Source of the DNA: a virus | Direction: 5' to 3' (one strand) | IMG/VR virus record: IMGVR_UViG_3300046171_000113 | Location: 1-62,993 of that record | Length of the DNA: 62,993 nt | Shown here: positions 1-6,255 of the stretch, piece after piece | How the letters are laid out: every line of letters begins with the position of its first letter | Numbering within the stretch: the stretch's first letter is position 1 | Position numbers and translations under genes: made by a program | Notes under the pieces: generated by a model | The model's input: the letters and a program-made list of their open reading frames with translations, nothing else | Databases searched by the model: none | What the model was told of the DNA's origin: nothing

Positions 1-1333
1 GCACATTCTTCAATTACATCTTGTGCAAACTCCATTTCAGTTGGAGCCCAGATTCTACCAGACTCAAACAATGGAGATACAGAGTTAACTCTAGTGTGTT
101 TGTCATTACCTTTTGATGGTGTGAAATTTAAAACTGGTATACCCATCTTTCTTAATTCATAAGTAAGCGGTAACCCTGATGCCTTACTCTCGATTATAAC
201 CGTCTCTGGATTCCAATAACCATATTGATCCATAGCCACTCTACGTAACTCTGGAAACTCATACCGACCTTTTATTGCATCAAGAAGCATGAGACAGGGA
301 CCACTATCCTCGTTGGATGAAACACGCCCCAGGTAGTAATTGCAGAATAGTCAGCAGTTTGTTTTTTCATAAAAGCTGTATCGTAAGATTGAATAACATG
401 TTCGATTGCAGGTAAACTATCTTTCTCCCAAGGTTGCCACCATTCACGTTTTATTAATGCTCCTTCTTCTGAAGTAGGATTCTGCATGTATTGTGCATTC
501 CACTTTGAACCAGGAATAGAAGCCTTGACTGATTCTAAATCCTTCAGGTTCCAGTATTCAGGCCACAGGGGTTTACCACTTGGTAGGATCGCAGGAAACT
601 CAATCACCTCCCATTGATCAGCCTTTGGTTCTTTTTGTGCAGAGATCAAACGACCTGCTAAATCTTTTTCATTCCATCTAGTCATTACAATTACAATTGT
701 TCCACCAGGTTGAAGACGTTGACGTGGACCAGATGTATACCACTCATAAGTTCTATCTAGAGCTTGAGCATTCATTGCATCTTGTTCAGTATGTGGATCA
801 TCAATAATCAAGAGATCGGCACCACGACCTGTGATGGCTGAACCAACACCAGCAGCATAATATTCACCACCTTGTTGAGTTTCCCATTTACCAGCAGCTT
901 GAGAATCTTCTTTGAGTCTTGTTTGAAATACTTCTTTGTACTCAGGTGAATCCATAAGTTGTTTTGCCTTACGACCAAACCTTACAGATAATTCAGTTGT
1001 GTTAGTTGATTGAATAATTTTTAGTTTAGGATTACGACCCACCATCCAAGCAGGTAATAGATATGATGCAAACTCAGACTTTGTATGTCTAGGTGCCATA
1101 TTAATAATTACACGTTTAACTTTACCTTTTGCTATGTCATTAAATTTTTTAGCAACTTGTTTGTGATGTGATCCTTCAATAAAATCTGGCCAGACGTGTT
1201 TTACAAAAGCCATAAAGTCATCTCTAATATCAGCTTCTTTTTTCTTGTCTTTCCATTTAGCCATATACAAAGCTAATTGTCTTTTTACATCAGGTGGTAA
1301 TTTCTCAAACTTTTTTAACTTATCTATATCCAT
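1..1333 (-). CDS. terL: Terminase large subunit, left copy (3' end cut by window, one frameshift)
   Basis: ATPase-nuclease that pumps DNA into the procapsid. The first ~340 residues match the intact copy at 57584-59065 closely: the atypical Walker A element PPRHTKS-like (here APRHTKS), the Walker B LLIIDDPH and the adjacent hexad region are all present. Near position 316 the frame is lost just after the WGVF segment; reading one base over restores NEDSGPCLML and the rest of the nuclease domain down to position 1. This is a one-base loss relative to the right copy. The protein is visibly diverged from the right copy (many substitutions in the first 75 residues), so it is a different allele, not a duplicate read. 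Confidence 0.9.
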
Positions 1334-1390
1334 AACTCATTCGAAAAAATTTTCTAAAAAATTTTTACAGCTTTAATTTAGAAAGTCCAA

Positions 1391-1450
1391 AAGTATTTTA
1401 CACCTTTAAGTGTATGAAACTCGCAATAAATGCGTAACTCTGGGACCCCT
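1391..1450 (-). promoter_or_regulatory. Conserved block upstream of terL (candidate late promoter), left copy
   Basis: Although the surrounding intergenic DNA differs between the copies, this block aligns with 59117-59174: on the - strand both have AAAGGGGTCCCA, then TTTCATACA, TTAAAG and a TATAAT-like hexamer (TAAAAT here). Conservation in otherwise diverged DNA suggests a promoter or packaging-related signal. No good -35 is present, so a phage activator would be needed if it is a promoter. Inference from comparison only. Confidence 0.45.
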
Positions 1451-1501
1451 TTATATACATATCTATATATTAATAATAATAAAAATTCAAATTTAGGGAG
1501 C

Positions 1502-1531
1502 GCCCTGGTACCTCTATTGAGGGACCAGGGC
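1502..1531 (-). terminator. Strong hairpin after the 81-aa gene
   Basis: Arms 1503-1514 and 1519-1530 pair with one mismatch around a 4-nt loop, just past the stop of the 81-aa gene; the outer pair 1502/1531 extends it. There is no clean U-tract directly after the stem on the - strand, only an A/T-rich stretch about 15 nt later, so it may be a terminator or an RNA-end-stabilising hairpin before terL. The right copy has an unrelated hairpin in the same location (59269-59315). Confidence 0.5.
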
Positions 1532-1545
1532 CAGAAAGGTTGGTT

Positions 1546-1791
1546 CTAGTCTAGTAGAACCATGTATGCTTCAGCATTATGCTGTCTGAAGTAGTTTATA
1601 TCTTTACGTACTTTGTCCCAAAGCTTTGACGTACCGTCGACGCCTGCTGCTTTGTCCTCTAGTGTAGCTGCTAACTCGTTGATGAATAGTCTGTCATGAA
1701 TGATAGCTTCTTCCTTAGTTAACATAATAGACTCGCCATTGAATCTATTCTTACGTTCTTCTGTCTTGTTGTCTGTGTTTGTTTGTGTCAT
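1546..1791 (-). CDS. Hypothetical protein, 81 aa (left-copy allele)
   Basis: Unknown function. The protein is charged and soluble, with no membrane segment. It occupies the position held by a different 89-aa gene (59323-59592) in the right copy; the two proteins look unrelated except for their ends, which share an aromatic-F-(R/Q) element and a final VLLD. A good ribosome site (AAAGGT) lies just ahead of the ATG, and a consensus promoter overlaps the end of the upstream gene (1818-1846). An internal start at the MLTKEE methionine is possible but has no better ribosome site. Confidence 0.7.
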   Translation of the reverse strand: MTQTNTDNKTEERKNRFNGESIMLTKEEAIIHDRLFINELAATLEDKAAGVDGTSKLWDKVRKDINYFRQHNAEAYMVLLD

Positions 1792-1810
1792 ATTATACCT
1801 TTCTTGTTAA

Positions 1811-1846
1811 TAGGATTATCCTACTCTATAAGCTGACCATTGTCAA
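1811..1846 (-). promoter_or_regulatory. Promoter with TAGGATTATCCTA palindrome
   Basis: On the - strand TTGACA (1841-1846) is followed, 17 nt later, by TAGGAT (1818-1823). The -10 sits inside the 13-bp palindrome TAGGATTATCCTA (1811-1823). The same palindrome core is found in several other promoters of this window. The promoter lies within the last codons of the upstream gene and would drive the 81-aa gene. Confidence 0.6.
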
Positions 1847-2156
1847 CCCTTTGAATAGAATATTCTGGACCCCACCTAGACTCATCGTTCTTGACCTTGG
1901 CATATCCTTGGGTTTCTCGTCTGTGTCTAATAAACTCAATCGGTCGACCATGCTCAATGTTTTCCATGTTATCACTTAACCAATCTAATTTACATGATTG
2001 ACTACAAAAGAATTTATCTGAGTCTGAATACCAATTCTGTTGGTCCATGTTACAGTACGCATATCGCCCTCTAACTACACCTCTAGATTTTAGAAATCTA
2101 TCTTGTGTAGGGTTTTCATGACAGGTTGGTCCTTGGCAAAAATGTTTATTACTCAT
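1821..2156 (-). CDS. Cys-rich putative zinc-binding protein, 111 aa (left copy)
   Basis: Start chosen at the MSNKHF methionine: its ATG overlaps the TGA of the upstream 23-aa peptide (ATGA), whereas the longer frame starts with TTG and lies over that peptide. Cysteines near residues 7, 12, 33 and 50-54 (FCQGPTCHE, YAYCN, FFCSQSCK) resemble a zinc-binding knuckle. The last ~20 residues differ from the right copy (59660-59986). No specific function recognised; small Cys-rich early phage proteins often bind host enzymes or nucleic acid, but that is only a guess here. Confidence 0.7.
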   Translation of the reverse strand: MSNKHFCQGPTCHENPTQDRFLKSRGVVRGRYAYCNMDQQNWYSDSDKFFCSQSCKLDWLSDNMENIEHGRPIEFIRHRRETQGYAKVKNDESRWGPEYSIQRVDNGQLIE

Positions 2157-2224
2157 GCTACTACCACCAATCCCATAATTAAACCAAAGAAACCAACGCA
2201 ACAATAAAATTCAAAGCTTGTCAT
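2153..2224 (-). CDS. 23-aa hydrophobic membrane peptide (left copy)
   Basis: A very short frame whose ATG overlaps the stop of the upstream 63-aa gene (TAATG) and whose TGA overlaps the ATG of the next gene (ATGA). The product is almost entirely hydrophobic (CCVGFFGLIMGLVVVA at the C-terminal end) and long enough for one membrane span. The double stop/start overlap and identity in both copies (right copy 59983-60054) argue that it is translated. Function unknown. Confidence 0.55.
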   Translation of the reverse strand: MTSFEFYCCVGFFGLIMGLVVVA

Positions 2225-2415
2225 TAATACCTCACTTTCCAACTGCCTTTGGCAGTTCTATATCCCTCTGCGTCATCATCAAAATAAGTCATTAGATTTG
2301 CACCTGCTTTGCTTGTCCAATATCTGCACTTGTCTGTCCAAGTTCCATTTCTTGTGATGTGTTTCTTATCCTTGTTAGAATAGTATGTGATTTTAAATTT
2401 AGTGTTTTCTTGCAT
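2224..2415 (-). CDS. Hypothetical protein, 63 aa (left copy)
   Basis: Start chosen at MQENTKF because AAAGGT lies about 5 nt upstream and a consensus promoter lies before it; a longer in-frame ATG falls at the promoter's expected transcript start. The product is small, polar, rich in K/D/Y/W, with no recognised motif. It is the first gene of a coupled trio (this gene, 23-aa membrane peptide, Cys-rich protein) and is identical in the right copy (60054-60245). Confidence 0.7.
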   Translation of the reverse strand: MQENTKFKITYYSNKDKKHITRNGTWTDKCRYWTSKAGANLMTYFDDDAEGYRTAKGSWKVRY

Positions 2416-2436
2416 TTCTACCTTTCTGTTATGTAT

Positions 2437-2468
2437 GGGAGTATATACCAATACTCCCATAATGTCAA
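2437..2468 (-). promoter_or_regulatory. Consensus promoter with overlapping operator-like inverted repeat
   Basis: On the - strand TTGACA (2463-2468), a 17-nt spacer and TATACT (2440-2445). A perfect 8-bp inverted repeat (GGGAGTAT 2437-2444, ATACTCCC 2451-2458) straddles the -10 element, where a repressor would block polymerase. The same site is at 60267-60298. Confidence 0.75.
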
Positions 2469-2471
2469 CCC

Positions 2472-3439
2472 TTAATTTATACTTTCTTCATATTTTTTTC
2501 TAGCTAATATCTTCGCCTCTCTTGATTGATGTTTATTCTTCATGCCCTTAATCATACTTGCAAGGTTGCTTGGATTGTAGATAGTCAAACCTGTTGAGTT
2601 AGTTCTAATTAACTCTGCCTCATCAACTTGAATACCTAGTTCAGTAGCCAACTCAATACCCTCTGAAAGATATCTATATGCTTTCAATCCAATTTTTAAT
2701 TGATCGCATTGTTTTTGAATTGTATCAATCCAAGTTTGGTGTTTTGATACAACATTACCTTTTGCAATTCGCCAATCATTAAATGTTTCGTACTCATCTT
2801 TGGTACAGGCTATTGCTCTTGATCTGCAATAAGATGTTCCAATAACATCAAGATAGTATTGGTCATCAAATGTTTTTGTCATACCATTGTGGTCGCCATT
2901 TGAATAACTATGACTACGACTATGGCCAAGTGCTTTTGAACACTCGTCAATATGTTTTGTTTTGTGTGGGTTATCTTTGTTTTCATTTTGTTGAGCATAG
3001 ATATCTGGGTTGCAATCCATAGCTTTTAAATCTTCTCGTAAATATGCAAACGCAAATTTCTTTCCCTCCTCATCACTATACTCACTACCATTTAGATTAC
3101 CAAACAAACCAAAATCAAAATGAGATTTAGTTTCTTTGATATCGCCTCCTCATCTTTGTCCTCACTATGTGCAAAGTAAAAGCATTTATCTTTTGCAACA
3201 ACATCACAAGGACTTCCATATTTCTTTTTGAAAGTTCTAAGAACAGAAACATCTTCTGGTGGATATGATCTTTCAACAACTTGCTTTGCAAGTTTGTGTG
3301 CTATGTCATAATGATAATCAACACTCTCTCTTGCTGACAAGAAATCTTCTCGTTCTTGTGTGTCCTCGTTCTCAAAGACATTTTTCATTTTATTAAAGAG
3401 TTTGTTTCGCAACTCTGTATTCATTCTTATTTTTTGCAT
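2472..3439 (-). CDS. 322-aa hypothetical protein, left copy, broken by a one-base frameshift
   Basis: Same protein as the intact right-copy gene (60302-61270). Near position 3137 one base is missing in the run that reads CCATCC in the right copy, splitting it into a 115-aa N-terminal and a ~211-aa C-terminal frame. Start at 3439 has an AAAGG ribosome site. The protein is hydrophilic and has no motif I can name with confidence. Given the near identity of the copies here, a consensus error is as likely as a true mutation. Confidence 0.8.
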
Positions 3440-3471
3440 TTTTGCCTTTCGTTTTTGTTAAACATAATCCT

Positions 3472-3500
3472 AATATATCCTATATTATATAATCTGTCAA
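3472..3500 (-). promoter_or_regulatory. Promoter of the 322-aa gene (left copy)
   Basis: TTGACA (3495-3500), 17 nt, TATATT (3472-3477) on the - strand; the spacer carries TATAGGATA, the half-site seen in other early promoters. Repeated at 61303-61331. Confidence 0.65.
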
Positions 3501-3582
3501 TCCCTTAAATAAAAAAACTTTCAACCTGTACGTGCATGGTTTTTTAATATATATACTAACCACCATCCCCAGCCACCGTCCA

Positions 3583-3611
3583 AGTATATAGGATAATTTG
3601 GGATATGTCAA
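3583..3611 (-). promoter_or_regulatory. Second upstream promoter with TATCCTATATACT core (left copy)
   Basis: TTGACA (3606-3611), 17 nt, TATACT (3583-3588) on the - strand. It shares the ATTATCCTATATACT block with the right-copy promoter at 59618-59646. It faces the 322-aa gene across about 140 nt of leader without a gene. Repeated at 61414-61442. Confidence 0.65.
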
Positions 3612-3666
3612 GAAAATAAAAAATATTTATTTTTGTATGTGCCTTAATTCTGCCTTATTTATCCTA

Positions 3667-3672
3667 TATACT
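3667..3672 (+). promoter_or_regulatory. -10-like TATACT before the 53-aa gene
   Basis: TTATCCTATATACT occurs here on the + strand, the same block found at -10 of the opposing promoter. The -35 position is poor (TTAATT). It would start transcription just before the 53-aa gene, giving a back-to-back regulatory region (3440-3705). Confidence 0.4.
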
Positions 3673-3705
3673 CCTAATATGTTTAATCTAACAAAACGAG
3701 GTAAA

Positions 3706-3867
3706 ATGACAGATAGAGAAACTATCGATATGGTCAAAGGTTTGACCGATGCAGGAAATAGTACAATGGAAATAATTAAAATGCAAAAAGAATTAATCGA
3801 CCTTTTATCTAAAAGAGTTGGAATTCTAGAAGAGTTTGTATTTAGAGATGTTAGAAAGAAAGCTTAA
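3706..3867 (+). CDS. Hypothetical protein, 53 aa (left copy)
   Basis: Start chosen at MTDRET because GAGG lies 5 nt upstream; a longer frame begins within the promoter. The product is helical and charged (TMEIIKMQKELIDLLSKRV resembles a short amphipathic helix), with no recognised motif. Its stop overlaps the next start (TAATG), so the two small genes are likely translated together. Identical in the right copy. Confidence 0.65.
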   Translation: MTDRETIDMVKGLTDAGNSTMEIIKMQKELIDLLSKRVGILEEFVFRDVRKKA

Positions 3868-3977
3868 TGGAAACTGAACAATTAAAAAGAATTGCGGATG
3901 CCCTTGAAGAGGTCATTCGTATGGTGAAAGAAGACCAAGAAAGAACTAAAAAATATTTAGAAAAAGAGAAATCTTAA
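3867..3977 (+). CDS. Hypothetical coiled-coil peptide, 36 aa (left copy)
   Basis: A 36-residue, highly charged, helix-forming product (begins METEQLKRIADALEEV) starting at the TAATG overlap with the preceding gene. It ends 10 nt before the first hairpin of the terminator region. Probably a partner of the 53-aa protein, since both are short charged helices; function unknown. Confidence 0.6.
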   Translation: METEQLKRIADALEEVIRMVKEDQERTKKYLEKEKS

Positions 3978-3986
3978 TCTAAATCT

Positions 3987-4019
3987 GTAGCGTCCTGGAA
4001 GAAAGCCATTGGACGCTAC
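3987..4019 (+). other. Hairpin 1 (9-bp perfect stem)
   Basis: GTAGCGTCC (3987-3995) pairs exactly with GGACGCTAC (4011-4019) around a 15-nt loop, immediately upstream of a longer second hairpin. Repeated at 61818-61850. Confidence 0.75.
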
Positions 4020-4078
4020 TCAATCGCAAGTTGCATCATCCAACACTGGTGCAACTTGCGATTGAATTTATTTTTTGT
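4020..4078 (+). terminator. Rho-independent terminator (16-bp perfect stem plus T-rich tail)
   Basis: 4020-4035 and 4050-4065 are perfect reverse complements with a 14-nt loop, followed by ATTTATTTTTTGTTTT. It ends the two-gene + strand transcript. Repeated at 61851-61909. Confidence 0.8.
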
Positions 4079-4082
4079 TTTG

Positions 4083-4209
4083 GGTCAAGGCTCAAGCTTC
4101 AAGCAGCAAGCCACAAGCTGGTCAATTGGTCTTGGACGCTATGCGCGGCACGCGTTAGGGATAATTCCGGGTGAGACCTACCGGAAACCAGCAAGCAACA
4201 AGCAGCTTG
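4083..4209. repeat. CAAGC-type short repeats, first block (left copy)
   Basis: CAAGC occurs repeatedly at about 7-nt spacing (4083-4120, 4189-4209), flanking a GC-rich segment with a TTCCGG/CCGGAA stem (4157-4179). A frame through this DNA (4056-4262) has repeat-derived composition and is not annotated. The same block is at 61914-62040. Confidence 0.7.
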
Positions 4210-4240
4210 ACAAGATAAAGTTTATAGTATATAGGATAAT
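4207..4240 (+). promoter_or_regulatory. Promoter of the Gp88-like gene (left copy)
   Basis: TTGACA (4207-4212) followed by TATAGGATAAT (4230-4240); TATAGG lies at 17-nt and GATAAT at 22-nt spacing. This carries the TAGGATAAT half-site of the other early promoters. AAAGGAG follows at the right distance for the ATG at 4256. Confidence 0.6.
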
Positions 4241-4255
4241 AAAGGAGAAAGATTT

Positions 4256-4861
4256 ATGTTAATAAAAGAAGCAAAGAAAATTACAGACTCATTAACAAGA
4301 ACCAGCAAGATGCCAGGGCCTGAGCTTACAGCCTTGCCAGCGTGGGCCTGCCAGACTGGCGCGAAGCTTAGGAAGATTCCAACGAGCCCGTGCTTTGGTT
4401 GTTATGCTATGAAAAATAATTATACACGTTACCCAGCAATCAAGGAAGCCCAGTATAGAAGGCTCGACGCTATTAATCACCCGCAATGGGTGGAGGCAAT
4501 GGTAGCACAAATCAAACGCCAAAAATGGTTTAGATGGCATGACGCCTGGCGACCGTACAGAGTCAAAGAGCATATGGCAAAAATTATAGAAGTATGTAAG
4601 CTCACACCTGACACCCAGCACTGGATGCCAACACAAGAGCGACAATACCTGCCGGACCCTGAACAGGTTCCAGCAAATTTAATTATTAGGTTATCCGCTG
4701 CTAAGGTAGACGGGAACGCTGGCAACGCCTGGTCTCACTCTTCAACGGTGGTGACTGATGGAAACCCGAGCTGTCCAGCGCCTAAGCAAGGCGGCCAGTG
4801 TCTAGATTGTAGAGCATGCTGGAATAAAGATATAAAAAATGTTAGTTATGGTAAACACTAA
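4256..4861 (+). CDS. Gp88-like protein, 201 aa (left copy)
   Basis: Start has a strong ribosome site (AAAGGAG). The conserved layout SLPAWACQTGAKLRKIP, CFGCYAMKNNYTRYP, WFRWHDAGDLQ, PTQERQYLP and the C-terminal CPAP...CLDCRACW resembles the 'gene product 88' family of phage and plasmid proteins as I remember it; cysteines and histidines suggest metal binding. In this copy the HDAGDLQS stretch is altered (HDAWRPYRV, around 4541-4565) and three bases longer than in the right copy, which looks like local indel damage. Biochemical role unknown to me. The gene is distinctly more GC-rich than its surroundings. Confidence 0.75.
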   Translation: MLIKEAKKITDSLTRTSKMPGPELTALPAWACQTGAKLRKIPTSPCFGCYAMKNNYTRYPAIKEAQYRRLDAINHPQWVEAMVAQIKRQKWFRWHDAWRPYRVKEHMAKIIEVCKLTPDTQHWMPTQERQYLPDPEQVPANLIIRLSAAKVDGNAGNAWSHSSTVVTDGNPSCPAPKQGGQCLDCRACWNKDIKNVSYGKH

Positions 4862-4976
4862 TCATGACACATGTTTTTAAACATCCAAAATTTTACAGAA
4901 TCCCTAGGGATAAATCGGATCAGGTCATTAGCAAGAGCGAACGCGACGGCGAAAGTGAGCGTGCACCTGGTCCGGG

Positions 4977-5112
4977 CCACAAGCAACAAACCTCAAGCAA
5001 CAAGCAACAAGCGGGTGAGGCTCAAGCCTCAAGCTACAAAGACTCAAGCAGCAAGTAACAAGCCTCAAGCCCCAGGGCGCAAGGCTCAAGCTTCAAGCCA
5101 CAAGCGTCAAGC
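4977..5112. repeat. CAAGC heptamer repeat array (left copy)
   Basis: About 13 copies of CAAGC, mostly with 7-nt spacing (units such as AACAAGC and CTCAAGC), forming a degenerate tandem array downstream of the Gp88-like gene. Frames across it on the + strand are repeat artefacts; on the - strand it encodes the C-terminus of the nuclease at 5034-5402. Repeated at 62802-62937. Possible roles: replication or packaging site, or recombination hot spot. Confidence 0.85.
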
Positions 5113-5402
5113 TCCATGATATCCTTCCCCTTATAAAGTTTTACAAGGTTAAGGGGAAGGGTCTTAACCATAATAAATGAATGGTTCGGATGTTTCACGT
5201 GAAACGAAAATTGATGGGGTGAGAAGCGTACCTTGTTGGTTTTTGTAGCCTTTAGCTCCAATGTAAAAAAGTGCCCACGAGAATTATAGCCCAATAGATC
5301 GGGAGTACCAAAAGAGCCAGTGTTTTCAATCCTAGTCCACGATATTTTAGGTGTAAATGCTTTAAGTTCATGCCATAGTTTTCGTTCAGGTTTGACTGAC
5401 AT
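5034..5402 (-). CDS. PD-(D/E)XK nuclease (VRR-NUC/resolvase-like), 122 aa
   Basis: Probable DNA endonuclease. An N-terminal Glu in the helix, then TRIEN, GTPDLLGYN (catalytic Asp), FFTLELKAT (E-x-K) and SPHQFSFH fit the small PD-(D/E)XK nucleases of phages, used in recombination or DNA processing. The last ~25 residues (from about DACGLKLE) are translated CAAGC repeats and are probably an added tail rather than part of the fold. The gene faces the Gp88-like gene tail to tail across the repeat array. Confidence 0.8.
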   Translation of the reverse strand: MSVKPERKLWHELKAFTPKISWTRIENTGSFGTPDLLGYNSRGHFFTLELKATKTNKVRFSPHQFSFHVKHPNHSFIMVKTLPLNLVKLYKGKDIMELDACGLKLEPCALGLEACYLLLESL

Positions 5403-5410
5403 TTTTAATA

Positions 5411-5635
5411 CTACAGCTTCTTAATGACTTTGCCCATTTTCCAAGTTTCAGGAGTAATTGTAAATACCAATCGATGAGATTCTCTTACTCCTACTAATTT
5501 ATTTTGCAAGAGTTTTACACCATCAATGTCATAAAATTCTCCATTGGGTAATACGACTTGCACTCTAGCCTCTTGAGCAGCGGGTGATGCAGTAAATTTA
5601 TCTACAATCTGCTTTAATAACTTTCCGGTAAACAT
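5411..5635 (-). CDS. Hypothetical protein, 74 aa
   Basis: Start chosen at MFTGKLL: a promoter (5643-5671) sits right before it, while the upstream part of the long frame overlaps the small terminase gene on the other strand. Content includes VQVVLPNGEFYDIDGVKLL and a mixed alpha/beta pattern; no recognised family. With the promoter only 7 nt away and no ribosome site, translation may be leaderless. Confidence 0.6.
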   Translation of the reverse strand: MFTGKLLKQIVDKFTASPAAQEARVQVVLPNGEFYDIDGVKLLQNKLVGVRESHRLVFTITPETWKMGKVIKKL

Positions 5636-5642
5636 GGGTTGA

Positions 5643-5671
5643 TTTATAGAATAAGTTGTATTAAAAGTCAA
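5643..5671 (-). promoter_or_regulatory. Promoter for the 74-aa gene and nuclease
   Basis: TTGACT (5666-5671), 17 nt, TATAAA (5643-5648) on the - strand, in the divergent gap before the small terminase gene. An 11-bp direct repeat AAACATGGGTT occurs at both start codons (about 5631 and 5670). Confidence 0.6.
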
Positions 5672-5673
5672 AC

Positions 5674-6255
5674 ATGGGTTTGCCAAAAAAATTAACAGAA
5701 AAACAAATGAAGTTCGCTCACGAGATAGTAACGAACGAAGGCAGGAAGACAGCAACTGAGTGTGCTGTTGATGCAGGATTTGAATCAGAGTTTGCTAGAC
5801 AGTATGCAAGTAAACTTCAGAATCCAAAATTATATCCGTTAGTTGTAAAATATATTGGCGAGCTAAGAGAAGAGTGGCAGAAAAAATATGAAGTCACTTA
5901 CGATAGACATATATCAGAATTAGGTAAGATAAGACAGCAGGCTCTTAACAAGGGAGCGTGGTCAGCTGCAGTTAACGCTGAAGTAGCGAGAGGGAAAGCG
6001 GCTGGTCTATATATTGAGCAGAAGATAATACGTACTGGAAAATTAGAAGACCTAACAACAGAAGAACTAGAGAACAGGATGAAACAAATAATTGATGACT
6101 ACTCACCAATCCTAGAAGACGTGCCATTTGAAGAAATAAAAGAAAAATTAAATAAAGGTAAAAACCCACAAACCAATGGGCATCAACAAGAAACATCTAA
6201 TGAATCTTCGTTATCTTCTTCACGCAAGAAGAAGGAAAAACAGAACGTTCACTAA
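5674..6255 (+). CDS. terS: Terminase small subunit-like protein, 193 aa
   Basis: DNA-recognition subunit of the packaging enzyme. LTEKQMKFAHEIVTNEGRKTATECAVDAGF with ASKLQNPKLYPLV has the N-terminal helix-turn-helix pattern of small terminase subunits (Terminase_2 type), followed by a long helical oligomerisation segment and a Lys/Ser-rich tail. It is on the + strand and about 4.3 kb from the terminase large gene, which lies on the - strand, an unusual split. The 3' end overlaps the next gene on the opposite strand by 59 nt. Confidence 0.8.
   Translation: MGLPKKLTEKQMKFAHEIVTNEGRKTATECAVDAGFESEFARQYASKLQNPKLYPLVVKYIGELREEWQKKYEVTYDRHISELGKIRQQALNKGAWSAAVNAEVARGKAAGLYIEQKIIRTGKLEDLTTEELENRMKQIIDDYSPILEDVPFEEIKEKLNKGKNPQTNGHQQETSNESSLSSSRKKKEKQNVH

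Larger units (their letters stand above)
1..5168. repeat. Left copy of a diverged ~5.2-kb terminal redundancy
   Basis: This stretch is homologous, in the same orientation, to 57726-62993. The two are almost identical from about 1980 to 4260 and after 4640, diverged but alignable within the terminase gene (1-1333), and different in the intergenic stretch and small gene at 1335-1791. Small indels change the offset from 57725 to about 57831. Because the copies differ, they are not one exact terminal repeat of a single molecule. Either the assembly runs around a circular or permuted genome into a second strain variant, or the genome has a real diverged duplication; the first is more likely. Confidence 0.93.

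Noticed and set aside
2153-2204. TTG start of the longer 127-aa Cys-rich frame
   Set aside because: That extension runs over the coupled 23-aa membrane peptide; the ATG in the ATGA overlap is a better start.
4292-4725. Long antisense frames over the Gp88-like gene
   Set aside because: They lie opposite a gene with clear family motifs, have no ribosome site and show Cys/His/Trp compositions typical of antisense reading.
4977-5112. CRISPR-like array
   Set aside because: Units are only 7 bp, degenerate and have no unique spacers; no cas genes nearby.
4864-5119. Two + strand frames after the Gp88-like gene (64 and 82 aa)
   Set aside because: Most of both is translated CAAGC repeat (Ser/Gln/Lys/Ala runs); the repeats keep all frames open, so openness is not evidence.
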